32,225 nt of DNA from Pseudomonadota bacterium (GTDB taxonomy: Bacteria > Cyanobacteriota > Vampirovibrionia > Obscuribacterales > Obscuribacteraceae), in NCBI GenBank assembly GCA_021324135.1, contig JAJPJO010000570.1, forward strand, positions 1 to 32,225. The letters run 5' to 3'. The notes beneath the pieces are model-generated. The model did no database searches and had not been told where the DNA came from. It was given only the letters and a program-made list of their open reading frames with translations. Shown here in pieces: positions 6,831-15,409 of this stretch. Positions within the stretch are counted from its first letter, which is position 1. Every line of letters starts with the position of its first letter. Made by a program: the position numbers and the translations under genes.

Positions 6831-9137
6831 TTACTTCATTGTAGCCAATCCAACATTTAGAGCCACGATTACGTCAACAGCGTTCTGATAGCGGTCTTCG
6901 GCGTTTTTTGCCAGCAGTTTTTGGATGATGTTCTCCAGCCAATCGGGAACAGCAAATTGTTCCGGCACCGCAGGTGGTGCTTCCTGCATTTGTTTGAACA
7001 AAGTCGACATGATACTGTCGCCCTGGAAGGGCGGACGCCCAGTCAAACATTGATACATGATACAGCCAAGCGCGTACAGATCCGAGCGTTTGTCCATGCG
7101 CTTGCCTTCGCACTGCTCCGGACTCATATAGAGCGGACTGCCGAAAACCTCACCGGTGTGCGTCAGTTGCTGTCCGGCTTCCTCGGTTACTTTGGCAAAT
7201 CCGAAGTCTACGATTTTGGGCTGCAAACTCGACTCCTCATCGCTCGGCAAAAGCATAACGTTTCCAGGCTTCAAATCCCGATGGATAACACCGTTTGCAT
7301 GGGCATGGTTCAGCCCCTCGCAAATTTGTAAGAAGAGAGGAACGGCCTTTTGCCAGGGAATCGGCCCGTTCTGCTTGAGAAAATCACTGAGACTGGAGCC
7401 TTCGAGAAACTCCATGACCATGTACGCTTGCCCATCATCGCCGATGTTGAAATCGTGAACCGCAACCAGATTCGGATGCGAAAGCGAACTGGCAGCGCGC
7501 GCCTCACGCTGGAAGCGCTGCACCATCTTCGCTTCCGATGAATACTTAATCTGCAGCACTTTTATGGCGAAATCCTTTTTCATTAATTCGTGACGCCCGA
7601 GATATACGGTGCTAAGCCCGCCCGAACCAAGCTCACGCAATATCTTGTAGCGACCATCAATCATCGATCCGGGTCTCAGGTTGTCCATAATCTTTTTGAG
7701 AAGAGAGTTATCGTCGGGACAATGCGTCATAGTCATATTGTCGAACTCGCGCGCGCACTCGAGACAAACCATCTTCATCGGCATGACCCGACTCTGCGGC
7801 GCGCTCTGAAGGTTTTGAATCACTTGATCCTTCTGCTCGATCACCTGCCGATTTTGCTCAATCAGCTGCCCCTGCTCTACAAGAGCTTGCTGCCGCTTTT
7901 TTTCTTCCTTCTCCACCTGAGGCAGAGACCACCAGGCGAAAACCGCCAGCGCCAAAATGGCTGCCAGAGCCGTGCACACATTCGCCGTCATCTCATCGAA
8001 AACGCCACCGGCGATCAAAATGTGACGAGGCATCAACAGCGTAATCACCAGTAAGACGGCGGCCGCCGAGCGACGCAGGAGCATGCCGGCTGTGCTTCTC
8101 AAGGAGAAACCCTTCGCTACGCCAGTTTCCGGCTGCATGAAGAAAAGTCCATAACAGGTCAGCAAGAAAATAAAGCACGTAATCGGAGATAGCTTTACAC
8201 AGCCGAAGTAAATGCAGAGGTGCGATTGACCGAGCATATAGAAGCACAAGACGACCAGGCTCGGACCAAAGACCAGACATGCGAGCAGTTGGGCAATCCA
8301 ATCCTTCTTGAATAAGGTCACTTTGAAGGAGAGAGCACCGAGCGCCACCAAAACGAATGCCACCGACTCGTGAGGCAAGAGCGGTCCGGGGTATGTCAGG
8401 CCTCGTGAGTCCTCGGGCTTCCAGATGACGATGTCCGGCCAATAGAGCTGGAACGTATGCTCGATGTAGGTTGCTGCGCAAGCAATCATCACCACGACCG
8501 CAATTGATTTTGCCAGCACAACCCGCCAGGCCCGAGGGGTGCCGATGCTCAGCAAGAGAACCGAACCAGAGATCAAGAAGAAATCAATTGCTGCCGGTGA
8601 CTGCAAACCGGGCTCGTCGATTGGATGCTTCAGCGCTTCAATACCAAATGCCCAACCGATCATCTCAATTGCAGCGATCACCAGCACGATTGCCTCCGCT
8701 GCCAGTGCGCTCGATTTGAAGCGGCTCAGCAACAAGCTATCGGTGCGATTCCAAAAGGACGGTGGTGATTCGAGATTTGAGGCAGGTACAGGCTCCTGCT
8801 TGAATGAGTCGTAAGAGCCGCTGGCGCGTTTTTGTTCCGCCGGTGCAGCCCGGCGATTGCTACCGACCTGATGATCTCCGTTGCCGCGGTCAGGGCGAAC
8901 ATCTTCAGCCTTGCCGCCATTGCCGGTGCCGCCGCTCTTCTCGCGTAGAGTATCGCCGGTACGCGACTCGCGCAGGGTGTCGCCAACCCGATTATTGGTA
9001 CCACCATCGCCGGTACCAATATCGGCTGAATTCGGGTTGGAATCATTGACGCTGAAAGTACCGGAAATAATCGTTCTAGACTCTTCCAATTCCGCATCTG
9101 TTTTTTTTGATTTTATCGACTCATCTGCTGAGGACAT
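6831..9137 (-). CDS. Membrane-anchored Ser/Thr protein kinase with zinc-ribbon-like linker
   Basis: This 768-residue protein begins with a hydrophilic Gly/Arg/Asp-rich tail of about 130 residues that contains a short internal repeat (GDTLRE twice, near 52-66). About eight hydrophobic segments between residues 143 and 405 form an integral membrane domain, followed by a coiled coil (408-445, Glu/Gln-rich). A Cys motif C458-x2-C461 with C473 (HCPDD) resembles a small zinc ribbon. The C-terminal Hanks-type kinase domain has the glycine loop GSGGLSTVY (504-512), Lys526, the HRD loop (619-621), DFG (644-646) and the SPE motif (672-674), so it should be active. The start has AGTGAGG upstream and lies 10 nt after the thioredoxin-like gene, so the two are probably co-transcribed. 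The 3' end faces the kai kinase with a 2-nt gap. Substrates are unknown. Confidence 0.9.
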   Translation of the reverse strand: MSSADESIKSKKTDAELEESRTIISGTFSVNDSNPNSADIGTGDGGTNNRVGDTLRESRTGDTLREKSGGTGNGGKAEDVRPDRGNGDHQVGSNRRAAPAEQKRASGSYDSFKQEPVPASNLESPPSFWNRTDSLLLSRFKSSALAAEAIVLVIAAIEMIGWAFGIEALKHPIDEPGLQSPAAIDFFLISGSVLLLSIGTPRAWRVVLAKSIAVVVMIACAATYIEHTFQLYWPDIVIWKPEDSRGLTYPGPLLPHESVAFVLVALGALSFKVTLFKKDWIAQLLACLVFGPSLVVLCFYMLGQSHLCIYFGCVKLSPITCFIFLLTCYGLFFMQPETGVAKGFSLRSTAGMLLRRSAAAVLLVITLLMPRHILIAGGVFDEMTANVCTALAAILALAVFAWWSLPQVEKEEKKRQQALVEQGQLIEQNRQVIEQKDQVIQNLQSAPQSRVMPMKMVCLECAREFDNMTMTHCPDDNSLLKKIMDNLRPGSMIDGRYKILRELGSGGLSTVYLGRHELMKKDFAIKVLQIKYSSEAKMVQRFQREARAASSLSHPNLVAVHDFNIGDDGQAYMVMEFLEGSSLSDFLKQNGPIPWQKAVPLFLQICEGLNHAHANGVIHRDLKPGNVMLLPSDEESSLQPKIVDFGFAKVTEEAGQQLTHTGEVFGSPLYMSPEQCEGKRMDKRSDLYALGCIMYQCLTGRPPFQGDSIMSTLFKQMQEAPPAVPEQFAVPDWLENIIQKLLAKNAEDRYQNAVDVIVALNVGLATMK

Positions 9138-9147
9138 TGATGGCGCC

Positions 9148-9552
9148 TCACTCTTTGAGAACGTTTTTCAACTCGGTCTCATACACATTAGTCGGCTTCG
9201 GTCCAACGAGCTCTTTGCACAACTTGCGTTTCTTGTTGAATATAGCCACCTCGGGCACAACATCGACTACATCAGCCAGAACGCCGGCAATCTTCAATCG
9301 TTTCGCCTCTGCCTTTGCCTCCTGCAACTTGGCAGGAGTGACATCAATCTCGGCAAAGTCGACTCGATCGGAGTATGTTTTCTTCAAATCCGCCACCACC
9401 GGTCGAACCATCGAGCACCATTTGTGGCAGTTTTCGTCAAAGAACAAGACCATCAAAACCTTGGCTTCACTCTCCTCAGGTTTTGCTGTCGCCTGCAGGC
9501 AAAACGCCGACATTAATGCAAGAGCGGCAATGCAGATCCGTGCTTTGATCAT
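9148..9552 (-). CDS. Secreted thioredoxin-like protein with CxxxC
   Basis: This 134-residue protein has a signal peptide (positive MIKAR, hydrophobic core to residue 19, ATA cleavage site) followed by a thioredoxin fold: strand VLMVLFFDE, the motif NCHKWCSMVRP, strand VDFAEIDV, and the cis-Pro loop VVPEVAIF (P100). The two cysteines C42 and C46 are separated by three residues instead of two. The second aligns with the resolving Cys of thioredoxins and the first is shifted by one, so ordinary disulfide exchange is uncertain. The protein should act outside the cytoplasmic membrane. It is the first gene of a pair with the Ser/Thr kinase (10-nt gap), which suggests an envelope or redox signal feeding the kinase; that link is inferred from position only. 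Start support is moderate (GAGG about 11 nt upstream). Confidence 0.8.
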   Translation of the reverse strand: MIKARICIAALALMSAFCLQATAKPEESEAKVLMVLFFDENCHKWCSMVRPVVADLKKTYSDRVDFAEIDVTPAKLQEAKAEAKRLKIAGVLADVVDVVPEVAIFNKKRKLCKELVGPKPTNVYETELKNVLKE

Positions 9553-9721
9553 GTTTATCCCGTCCTCGGGTAGCGTCAGGTGGCCAGGCGACTTGCTTAC
9601 AGCTAGGATACCAGCACAAAGTATATCTAATGTCGATGCCCGGCGAGCACTTAGATCAAAAATCTTCGATGATTCATTAGACTAGCGCATCGAGTCATTC
9701 ACGCCTTTTGCTCAGCCCCGC

Positions 9722-10891
9722 TCAAAAGGTCTGAACGCAACGTAATGACACAACCGCTTTCGGGACCATGCCCAGATTATTATTTGGATCAAATGGAGCC
9801 ACGCCCAACGATCCGCCGGGATTAACGATCAAATCTGGAATAGCGCTCTTCCTGGGGTTTATGTATCTGCTGAAAACGAGCGGCACCTCGGCAATAAATA
9901 GGGTGCGTTTGTAAGCATAGGTAAAGCCTGGAGCCACCGCCAGAATGTAGCCTGGTTGGCGATAGCCATCGCTGCGTCCAATGAAGTCTCGATCAGGGAT
10001 ACCTTCGATGTTGAACGTCACACGTGCCCGCAGTCCGGCCAAAACAGGCTTGTCCCAGGTCCTGGGTATTTTGATCGATGCTCCGACCTGGGCGTTGTAG
10101 GAGTCGGTCACGGAGTTGGTGAGTTCCGTGAGAAACTGCGGAGCCAGAGGCACACCCTCGCTCGACACTATCGATTGCGTTCCATTTGTATTGGCCGGAT
10201 TGGACAGATACGAAACCGAGCCGAAAACTGTGTTGCCGCGCAGAAAACTCTTGCGGAAATTCTTATATCCGTTGACACCGAGAATGATACCAGTACCGCC
10301 GTCACCCGGCATGATGGCAGCGGGATAAACGGCTCTGCGCGTGTAGTCGAAACCAGCCAGGTTAGGAAGATTGGCGCGCACATCCCAATTTCCGGTTGGG
10401 ATTTTCATGCCGACACCGACCGCAAGATTACCGAAAGGATGCTCCTTAGGCTTTAGCAGATAGCACTGGCTAAACAAAGACAAATCGCCGATCCCGTACG
10501 AGTTTGCACCATATCTGGTGCCCTTTCCGGGTCCGCTGGGAGGGTAAAGCATGGAAAAATTGTTGTTTAAGAACGGCAGAGTAGCCAGAATACTGATGCG
10601 CGGCGTGACAATATAGCGAGCGCTGACGTCAAGAATGCTGACGCGTTCGAACGGTCGCCATGTCGAGTCGAATTCATGATTGACATGCGAGTGAATAAAG
10701 CTTTGCGTCGCCCTTCCTTGGCGCCAACCAATCGAGAGTTGTAATCGAGAGCCAGCAGTCGAGCCTAACCCGGGCACGATTCCACGAGAAGCGGATCACC
10801 CCTGGGCGAAAGCGATGGGCGTTGCAAACAAGAACTCCGTCACGACGAGGAGAAAAACGATTCTAAGGAAATAGCCGATAGTAAAATACAA
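9722..10891 (-). pseudogene. Beta-barrel outer-membrane protein, interrupted by an in-frame TGA
   Basis: The intact stretch 9722-10777 (351 codons from a GTG) shows amphipathic alternating strands with many Tyr, Asn and Gly and a terminal aromatic residue, typical of outer-membrane transporters of the MetA-pathway/FadL-like type. It lacks a signal peptide. Reading upstream in the same frame gives a good signal peptide (FLRIVFLLVVTEFLFATPIAFAQG), starting at a TTG at 10891, but one TGA at 10796-10798 separates it from the barrel by only a few residues. Other genes here stop with TGA, so it is not a reassigned codon. The simplest reading is a recent nonsense mutation or a sequencing error; selenocysteine is a remote alternative. 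Translation restarted at the GTG would yield a barrel that cannot be exported. The family assignment is by overall pattern only. Confidence 0.6.
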
Positions 10892-11000
10892 TTTCAGGGC
10901 CGATCCAGCTCGACTGAAGCCGATGGCAATTGTACGTATTCAACCACCGCAGTTCAATCGTGCATTGCAGACTAAACTGTCGACTTACCCATGCCATAAA

Positions 11001-11131
11001 CATAGCGTTCATTCAGTGGAATCTCCTGAGCCAATCATATAGCGTTCGTTCAGGTGGATTCTCCTGAGCCAATCATATAGCGTTCGTTCAGGTGGATTCT
11101 CCTGAGCCAGTCATATAGCGTTCGTTCAGGA
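11001..11131. repeat. 38-bp tandem repeat, about 3.5 copies, with internal hairpin
   Basis: A diverged first copy (11001-11034), two nearly identical 38-bp copies (11035-11072 and 11073-11110) and a partial copy (11111-11131) run head to tail. Each full copy contains the inverted repeat TCAGG-N8-CCTGA. The array lies in the divergent intergenic region between the outer-membrane gene and ada. It has no spacer structure like a CRISPR and encodes no peptide. Confidence 0.9.
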
Positions 11132-11263
11132 GACGACTCGTCGGGTTGTCAACAAGCAAACCTCTTTGAGCCTTTGAGCGCAAGATTCAGATAGCGGCGG
11201 ACTGGCGCAATCCGGACAATAAACCATGAGCAATGGGAAATTTGCTTTGGAGGCGAGAAAATA

Positions 11264-12412
11264 ATGCTTAGAGCCAGTTTTGAAGAACGTATTTCCAAGG
11301 GCAGCGACCAATATGAGGAATTAAAGCCTGTGAAGAAAACCAATCCCCTTAATGATGAGGCGATGTGGAAGGCAGTCGTCAATCGAGACGAGAGCTGCGA
11401 TGGTCAATTCGTTTATGCGGTTAAAACGACCGGAGTATATTGCCGCCCCTCGTGCCCGGCGAAGCGGCCGAACCGAGACAATGCAATTTTTTATGACACC
11501 ACCAATGGTGCGCGCCAGGCCGGCTTTCGGGCCTGCGCGCGTTGTCGTCCTGATGAGGATCTGAGCAAAGCCGAAGCGGTGGTTGCGCAAGTTCGCCGGT
11601 ATATAGAGGAACACCTGGATGAAAAGCTGACCCTCGAAAAGCTGGCTGGCGTGGTGGAGCTCAGCCCATACTATTTGCAGCGTCTATTCAAGTCTCGCTG
11701 TGAATTGACACCGCGGCAATATGCCGACGAGTGCAGATTGTCCGCTCTTAAGAAGCGTCTGAGCGCCGGCACCCAAGTAACGGAGGCAATGTACGATGCA
11801 GGCTATGGATCGAGCAGTCGCTTATATGAACGAAGCGCGCAGCAACTCGGCATGACTCCTGGTTCTTACAAGAAAAAGGGTGCCGGCGAGCAAATTAATT
11901 TCGCCTTCCTCGGTTCCGATCTCGGTCTGATCGTCTTAGCAGCCACCGAGAAAGGGCTCTGCTTCTTGCAGTTCGGCGATAGTGAAGAAGAGTTGATCGA
12001 AGCGCTGACGAGAGAATTTTCAAATGCCACAATATCAAAGGACACAAAAGCGCTCTCAGCCTGGCTCGATGCCCTGCGGCATTATCTGAGCAAATCTACC
12101 ACATCAAACGACGAGACAATAGAAGCGATCGACGTCGACTTGAATGGCACCTTGTTTCAGCAAGCAGTCTGGCGTTACCTTCGCCAAATTGCCCCCGGAC
12201 AGACGAAAACGTACTCAGAGGTTGCCGAAGCGATTGGCTATCCAAAGGCAGTGCGCGCGGTCGCCAATGCCTGCGCCTCAAACCGGATTGCCATTGCCGT
12301 GCCATGCCACCGAGTTGTCCGCAACGACGGCTCTCTGGGCGGCTATCGCTGGGGTTTGCAAAGAAAGCAAGAATTGCTCAATCGTGAAAAGCAGAAATAT
12401 CAAAGGACCTAA
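11264..12412 (+). CDS. ada: Ada: bifunctional methylphosphotriester/O6-methylguanine methyltransferase and regulator
   Basis: This 382-residue protein has the full Ada layout. The N-terminal zinc domain has four cysteines C60, C64, C91 and C94 in GVYCRPSCPAKRP and ACARCRP; C60 would be the acceptor for methylphosphotriesters. An AraC-type helix-turn-helix follows (about 105-205, TLEKLAGVVELSPYYLQRLF and VTEAMYDAGYGSSSRLYE). The C-terminal Ogt-type domain has the acceptor motif PCHRV (C348) and the helix YPKAVRAVANACASNRI. In known relatives, methylation of the first Cys turns the protein into an activator of its own gene. The first ~30 residues precede the zinc domain, but GGAGG lies 10 nt before the ATG at 11264, so this start is kept. 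It stands alone on the plus strand; no alkB or alkA is adjacent. Confidence 0.95.
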   Translation: MLRASFEERISKGSDQYEELKPVKKTNPLNDEAMWKAVVNRDESCDGQFVYAVKTTGVYCRPSCPAKRPNRDNAIFYDTTNGARQAGFRACARCRPDEDLSKAEAVVAQVRRYIEEHLDEKLTLEKLAGVVELSPYYLQRLFKSRCELTPRQYADECRLSALKKRLSAGTQVTEAMYDAGYGSSSRLYERSAQQLGMTPGSYKKKGAGEQINFAFLGSDLGLIVLAATEKGLCFLQFGDSEEELIEALTREFSNATISKDTKALSAWLDALRHYLSKSTTSNDETIEAIDVDLNGTLFQQAVWRYLRQIAPGQTKTYSEVAEAIGYPKAVRAVANACASNRIAIAVPCHRVVRNDGSLGGYRWGLQRKQELLNREKQKYQRT

Positions 12413-12849
12413 CGAAGCAACTTCAGCACTGGTTTAAAAATTAGCAATCGATACCTTTCTGCTGCTCTTGCCGCTCGGCGCAAAGACTGTAGAGCCAGGA
12501 TGAAAGCGGCTGGGGACCGCCATACCTGAAATGTCGATGAGTATTCTTTTCAATTACATTGAGCAATTCGATGCAATTGCCAAGAACAGGATTGGCTAAG
12601 GTGTGGGTCCTCGTTTGTCTTTGCAACTGGCATTAAAAACACTCACATCCGTTCCTCACCCGATTACAGATCGCATATGCACACTTGTTCGACAAGCGAA
12701 CTTGGTGCTTGCCATGCGCGGCTCACATTCCGCGGCTCGGGGGTAGGACCGTTGGAGCGATAAGGTGCCAGTTGTGACCAAACGACCGGTGCAGTCGGAT
12801 GCCCATCGCGGTGATGGCGGCTGCGCTTTTCCTCAACCTGGAGGTTTCG
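12413..12849. other. Intergenic stretch with a terminator-like element at its right end
   Basis: Between ada and the small gene at 12850. I found no convincing gene. A 61-codon minus-strand frame (12441-12626) lacks an ATG and a ribosome binding site. A near-repeat, CGCGGCTC twice around 12717-12744, and a short hairpin GTTCG/CGAAC around 12690 are visible. The attenuator-like hairpin is listed separately. Confidence 0.5.
12791..12830 (+). terminator. Terminator or attenuator before the 70-aa gene
   Basis: GCAGTC (12791-12796) pairs with GGCTGC (12819-12824), and inside it GCCCATC pairs imperfectly with GTGATGGC; GC and TTTT follow. It ends only 20 nt before the next start codon. The bases after it, CCTC and GAGG, could also pair and hide the ribosome binding site. 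This arrangement fits attenuation, but it may only insulate the cluster from upstream transcription. Confidence 0.4.
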
Positions 12850-13062
12850 ATGAACGAACTGATCGACATGCTCGATCGTCGCGTCAAGGACGGTGAGAAC
12901 GGGCAGAGCCTGGTTCCGCTCCTGGCCGCACTGGCCACCGCCTTCGAGCGCAGCGACAAGCCCGCCTGGCACGACAATGCTCGCCGCCTCCGCGCCGGCA
13001 TTCAGAGCATCTCGCGTGGTGGCACCTACGGTGGCTTCATTCCCGACCGGGTGCCGGCCTGA
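12850..13062 (+). CDS. Small hypothetical protein (70 aa)
   Basis: A 70-residue protein preceded by a good GGAGG 5 nt before the ATG. It is mostly helical and hydrophilic (MNELIDMLDRRVKDG, a central LVPLLAALATAFERS helix, a basic Arg-rich turn) and ends in a Gly-rich tail (GGTYGGFIPDRVPA). Codons are biased to C and G like the membrane proteins that follow, which supports real coding. No domain is recognised. It sits 122 nt before the first of two paralogous membrane proteins, separated by a large hairpin, so it may belong to the same transcription unit. A longer start at 12799 would overlap the terminator-like hairpin and lacks a binding site. Confidence 0.6.
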   Translation: MNELIDMLDRRVKDGENGQSLVPLLAALATAFERSDKPAWHDNARRLRAGIQSISRGGTYGGFIPDRVPA

Positions 13063-13098
13063 CTAGCAGGCCGTTCCACTACCTACAGACCTGCGAGC

Positions 13099-13157
13099 GC
13101 CGCCTGGATTGCGGTCGAGGGCTGGTTCAGCCAGTCGACTCGACCGCTCCAGGCGGC
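13099..13157 (+). other. Near-perfect long RNA hairpin in the gap before the membrane gene
   Basis: GCCGCCTGGA (13099-13108) pairs fully with TCCAGGCGGC (13148-13157). After a two-base bulge, GCGGTCGAG pairs with CTCGACCGC (13111-13119 and 13139-13147), and an inner GGCTG/CAGCC closes the top. No T-run follows; the ribosome binding site AGGAG of the next gene comes 16 nt later. It resembles an intercistronic stabilising or processing hairpin more than a terminator. Confidence 0.75.
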
Positions 13158-13184
13158 TCCGCCACACCTCTTTAGGAGCAGTGT

Positions 13185-15068
13185 ATGCCAAACTCAAGTA
13201 CTGCCGCCCTGGCGGCAGACCTTCCTTTCAGAGCCGCAGGCAGGGCCGTCAACCTGGGCGGAGTCGCTTTCACGGCGACCTGCCTCGCCATGGTTGCCTG
13301 CCTCAGCCTGACGGCTGTAGAACGCACCGGCGTCGGGCTCGCCATGGCGGCAGCCCTGATTGTCGGGGGCGAATTGTTGTCCCGGCGTTTTCGTTCGGAA
13401 TGCTTCACCAGCGGGGCTGGCACCACTGGCAGCAGCAGCGACGACAGTGGCTCGGTTCTTGCCGCTCACGGTCGCAGCTCCTCTGCAAGCGGAAGCCCCT
13501 CAAGCGATGCCACCACGCGTGGTGCAAGCTTCCGCACGGCATACGCCGACCAGTTGTGGTTCTTCGGGACCGCGCTACTGGCCGCCGGCTACGTGCTGGC
13601 AGTGTTTTTCACCCAGGCGACGTACTATCTGCACAATCTCTCCGCACTCAGCGATCCTTACCTCTGCTGGGTGCTTGAGGTCGTGCTCGGGTTCGCCGCC
13701 GCACTGCAACTGAGCAGCAACCGCATTCTGCGCTGGTTTTCGGTGCCGCTCGGCCTCTACTTGATCGGCAGCGCGCTCTTGAGCGGGCTTGCCGACTCGA
13801 GTGGTATCACCCTGTTCGGCGTCGCGGACATCCCCGCCACTACGGCTGTGTGCGGTGTGCTGATCCTCGCCGGGCTCTGCGCCCTTTATCAAAAGCTGCG
13901 GCTTCAGATGAAGGAGCGTCTCGACGAGTCAAACGAAGCCAAAGCCGTCTGGCTCCTCTTCAGCGCCAGCCACGAGCTCTACTTCGTTGCCGCTGCGGTC
14001 ATGGCCCTGGCCCTGCCGAAGTACTGTGGCTCCATGCAGTACGCTCCGCTGTGGTGGGCGGCGGAGATGCCGCTCTTGCTCGCCGTCTGCCGGCTCAGCA
14101 AGAACTTCCTCAAGCACGCGCTGGTCATGGGCGTCTGGGCACTGTCCGCGGTGCTGCTCCTGGTCGGCGAGCTGAACCTGGCGACCATCGTCCTGCTGGC
14201 TGTACCCGTCTCGGGTATGGTGATGGCGCTCACCTACCGCACCGTCCCGTCGCGCTGGCAGAGGCTCACGGGATACCACTTCTACCTCTATGGCTCGGTC
14301 CTGCTGGCAGCGTTGCTGCCCGGGCTGAAACTGGCTCCGCAGGAGGCGCTGCCCTACTGGTTGGTGGAGGTGCTGGTCCTGCTGCTCCTGGCGCTGAAGC
14401 TCTCGGACCGTCTGCTCCAAGCCGTTTCAGCGGTTGGCAGCATCGCGGCGCTGGTGCTCTTCGCTGCCGGCTGGCAGGAGTGGGGCTACGTGATACCGTG
14501 CATGGTGGCAGCGGGCTGCTACGGCATGAGTCTGCTGTACGGGCACATCAAGAAGATCGGTGGCCTGGCCAAATCCGATTGCTCGGTGTTCCCCGGCAGC
14601 TTCGCGCTGAGCAGCAAGGAGGCTGATTGGCTCGAGAAGATCAGTGCCGGTCTCGGCTACATCACCATGCTCACGGCCACTGCCAAACTGATTGACAATC
14701 CGTACAATACGGCGGGTTGGGCTTTCGAGGCACTCGCCCTGATTGGCTTCGGCTTCCTGACACAAAAGGTCGGGCACCGCGCCTGCGCCTTGTTGACGAT
14801 GGTCATCCTCTCGACCAAGTTGACCATCTTCGACTTGTCCGGCTCGGGAGCGCTGTTCAGAACGTTCGTCACCTGCGGTGCGGTCGGCGCTTGCTTGATC
14901 GCAGCCGGTCTGTTCTACGAGATCGAATACCGCAGGCTGCGCCGTCGCGACAGGGGTCAACCTGGAGGCACGGTCAACGGCACGGCCTTGCCCGCAGACA
15001 CGCCTGAGCCCGGTTCTACCGAGCCCGGTGCAAGTGCCGATGAACGGCAAGGAGGCCAGCCGGAGTGA
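13185..15068 (+). CDS. Polytopic membrane protein, DUF2339-like (paralog 1)
   Basis: A 627-residue protein made almost entirely of hydrophobic helices (about 14), with a hydrophilic Ser/Gly-rich insert at residues 63-120 and a hydrophilic Pro/Gly/Glu-rich C-terminal tail. The overall pattern resembles the DUF2339 family of predicted membrane proteins of unknown function, in particular the GGVxF start, the GGELLSRR end of the second helix and a KLTIFDLSGSG motif near residue 550. It is clearly homologous to the protein encoded at 15410: both carry HExYFV followed by a helix and a WW pair, and a late LGFLxQKxGxR segment. AGGAG lies 8 nt before the ATG. No enzymatic motif or nucleotide-binding site is visible. 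It probably acts in the cytoplasmic membrane; transport or envelope polymer work is possible but unsupported. Confidence 0.75.
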   Translation: MPNSSTAALAADLPFRAAGRAVNLGGVAFTATCLAMVACLSLTAVERTGVGLAMAAALIVGGELLSRRFRSECFTSGAGTTGSSSDDSGSVLAAHGRSSSASGSPSSDATTRGASFRTAYADQLWFFGTALLAAGYVLAVFFTQATYYLHNLSALSDPYLCWVLEVVLGFAAALQLSSNRILRWFSVPLGLYLIGSALLSGLADSSGITLFGVADIPATTAVCGVLILAGLCALYQKLRLQMKERLDESNEAKAVWLLFSASHELYFVAAAVMALALPKYCGSMQYAPLWWAAEMPLLLAVCRLSKNFLKHALVMGVWALSAVLLLVGELNLATIVLLAVPVSGMVMALTYRTVPSRWQRLTGYHFYLYGSVLLAALLPGLKLAPQEALPYWLVEVLVLLLLALKLSDRLLQAVSAVGSIAALVLFAAGWQEWGYVIPCMVAAGCYGMSLLYGHIKKIGGLAKSDCSVFPGSFALSSKEADWLEKISAGLGYITMLTATAKLIDNPYNTAGWAFEALALIGFGFLTQKVGHRACALLTMVILSTKLTIFDLSGSGALFRTFVTCGAVGACLIAAGLFYEIEYRRLRRRDRGQPGGTVNGTALPADTPEPGSTEPGASADERQGGQPE

Positions 15069-15409
15069 GGCTCTGAGTGAACGGCGGTTCGCCGCAGTCA
15101 GGGCTCAACAGACAACCATCAGTTAACCAGGCAGGCAAGCTGCGGGGGTCAACCTGCCGGCAGCTCCTGCTGAAACCTCAATTCGGTCACGGCCCTTCAA
15201 GCTCCAGTCTTGAAGACCGGAGTCGTCTCAAGCAACGATTCGGGTCGCTAACCTTTCCGACGGCCGCCACCATGCGTGGTGCCCGCCCGGAATAACCTAG
15301 CCCCAGACCAGGGCGATGGTCGCCAGGTCTGCGCAACGAAAAAGGGCAAGGTCCAAACGGAAGCCGATGTGCAGGCATTCCGCTCACACAACTCTTCAGG
15401 AGTTCACGC
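15069..15409 (+). other. Hairpin-rich spacer between the paralogous membrane genes
   Basis: No gene is credible here. Several stem-loops occur in series: CTGAGTG-aa-CGGCG/CGCCG-CAGTCAG (15073-15100) right after the stop; AGCTGC/GCAGCT around 15139-15166; CTTCAAG/CTTGAAG around 15197-15218; CACCA/TGGTG near 15270-15283; and AGACC-a-GGCGA/TCGCC-a-GGTCT (15305-15330). None is followed by a T-run, so the two membrane genes may be one transcript with a folded spacer. The ribosome binding site AGGAG precedes 15410. Confidence 0.55.

Noticed and set aside
11001-11131. CRISPR array
   Set aside because: The repeats are directly adjacent without unique spacers, and no cas gene is present.
11170-11195. 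Ada-box-like GCGCAAGA before ada
   Set aside because: The GCAA half matches the E. coli site, but the AAT half at the required spacing is absent, so self-regulation through this site is not supported.
12441-12626. 61-codon minus-strand frame after ada
   Set aside because: It has a TTG start only, no ribosome site and no recognisable domain. It may be a relic, but this cannot be supported.
13850-14626. Plus-strand frame of 258 codons inside the first membrane gene
   Set aside because: It is an out-of-frame shadow with a biased Arg/Ala/Gly composition inside a gene with clear membrane helices and a good start.
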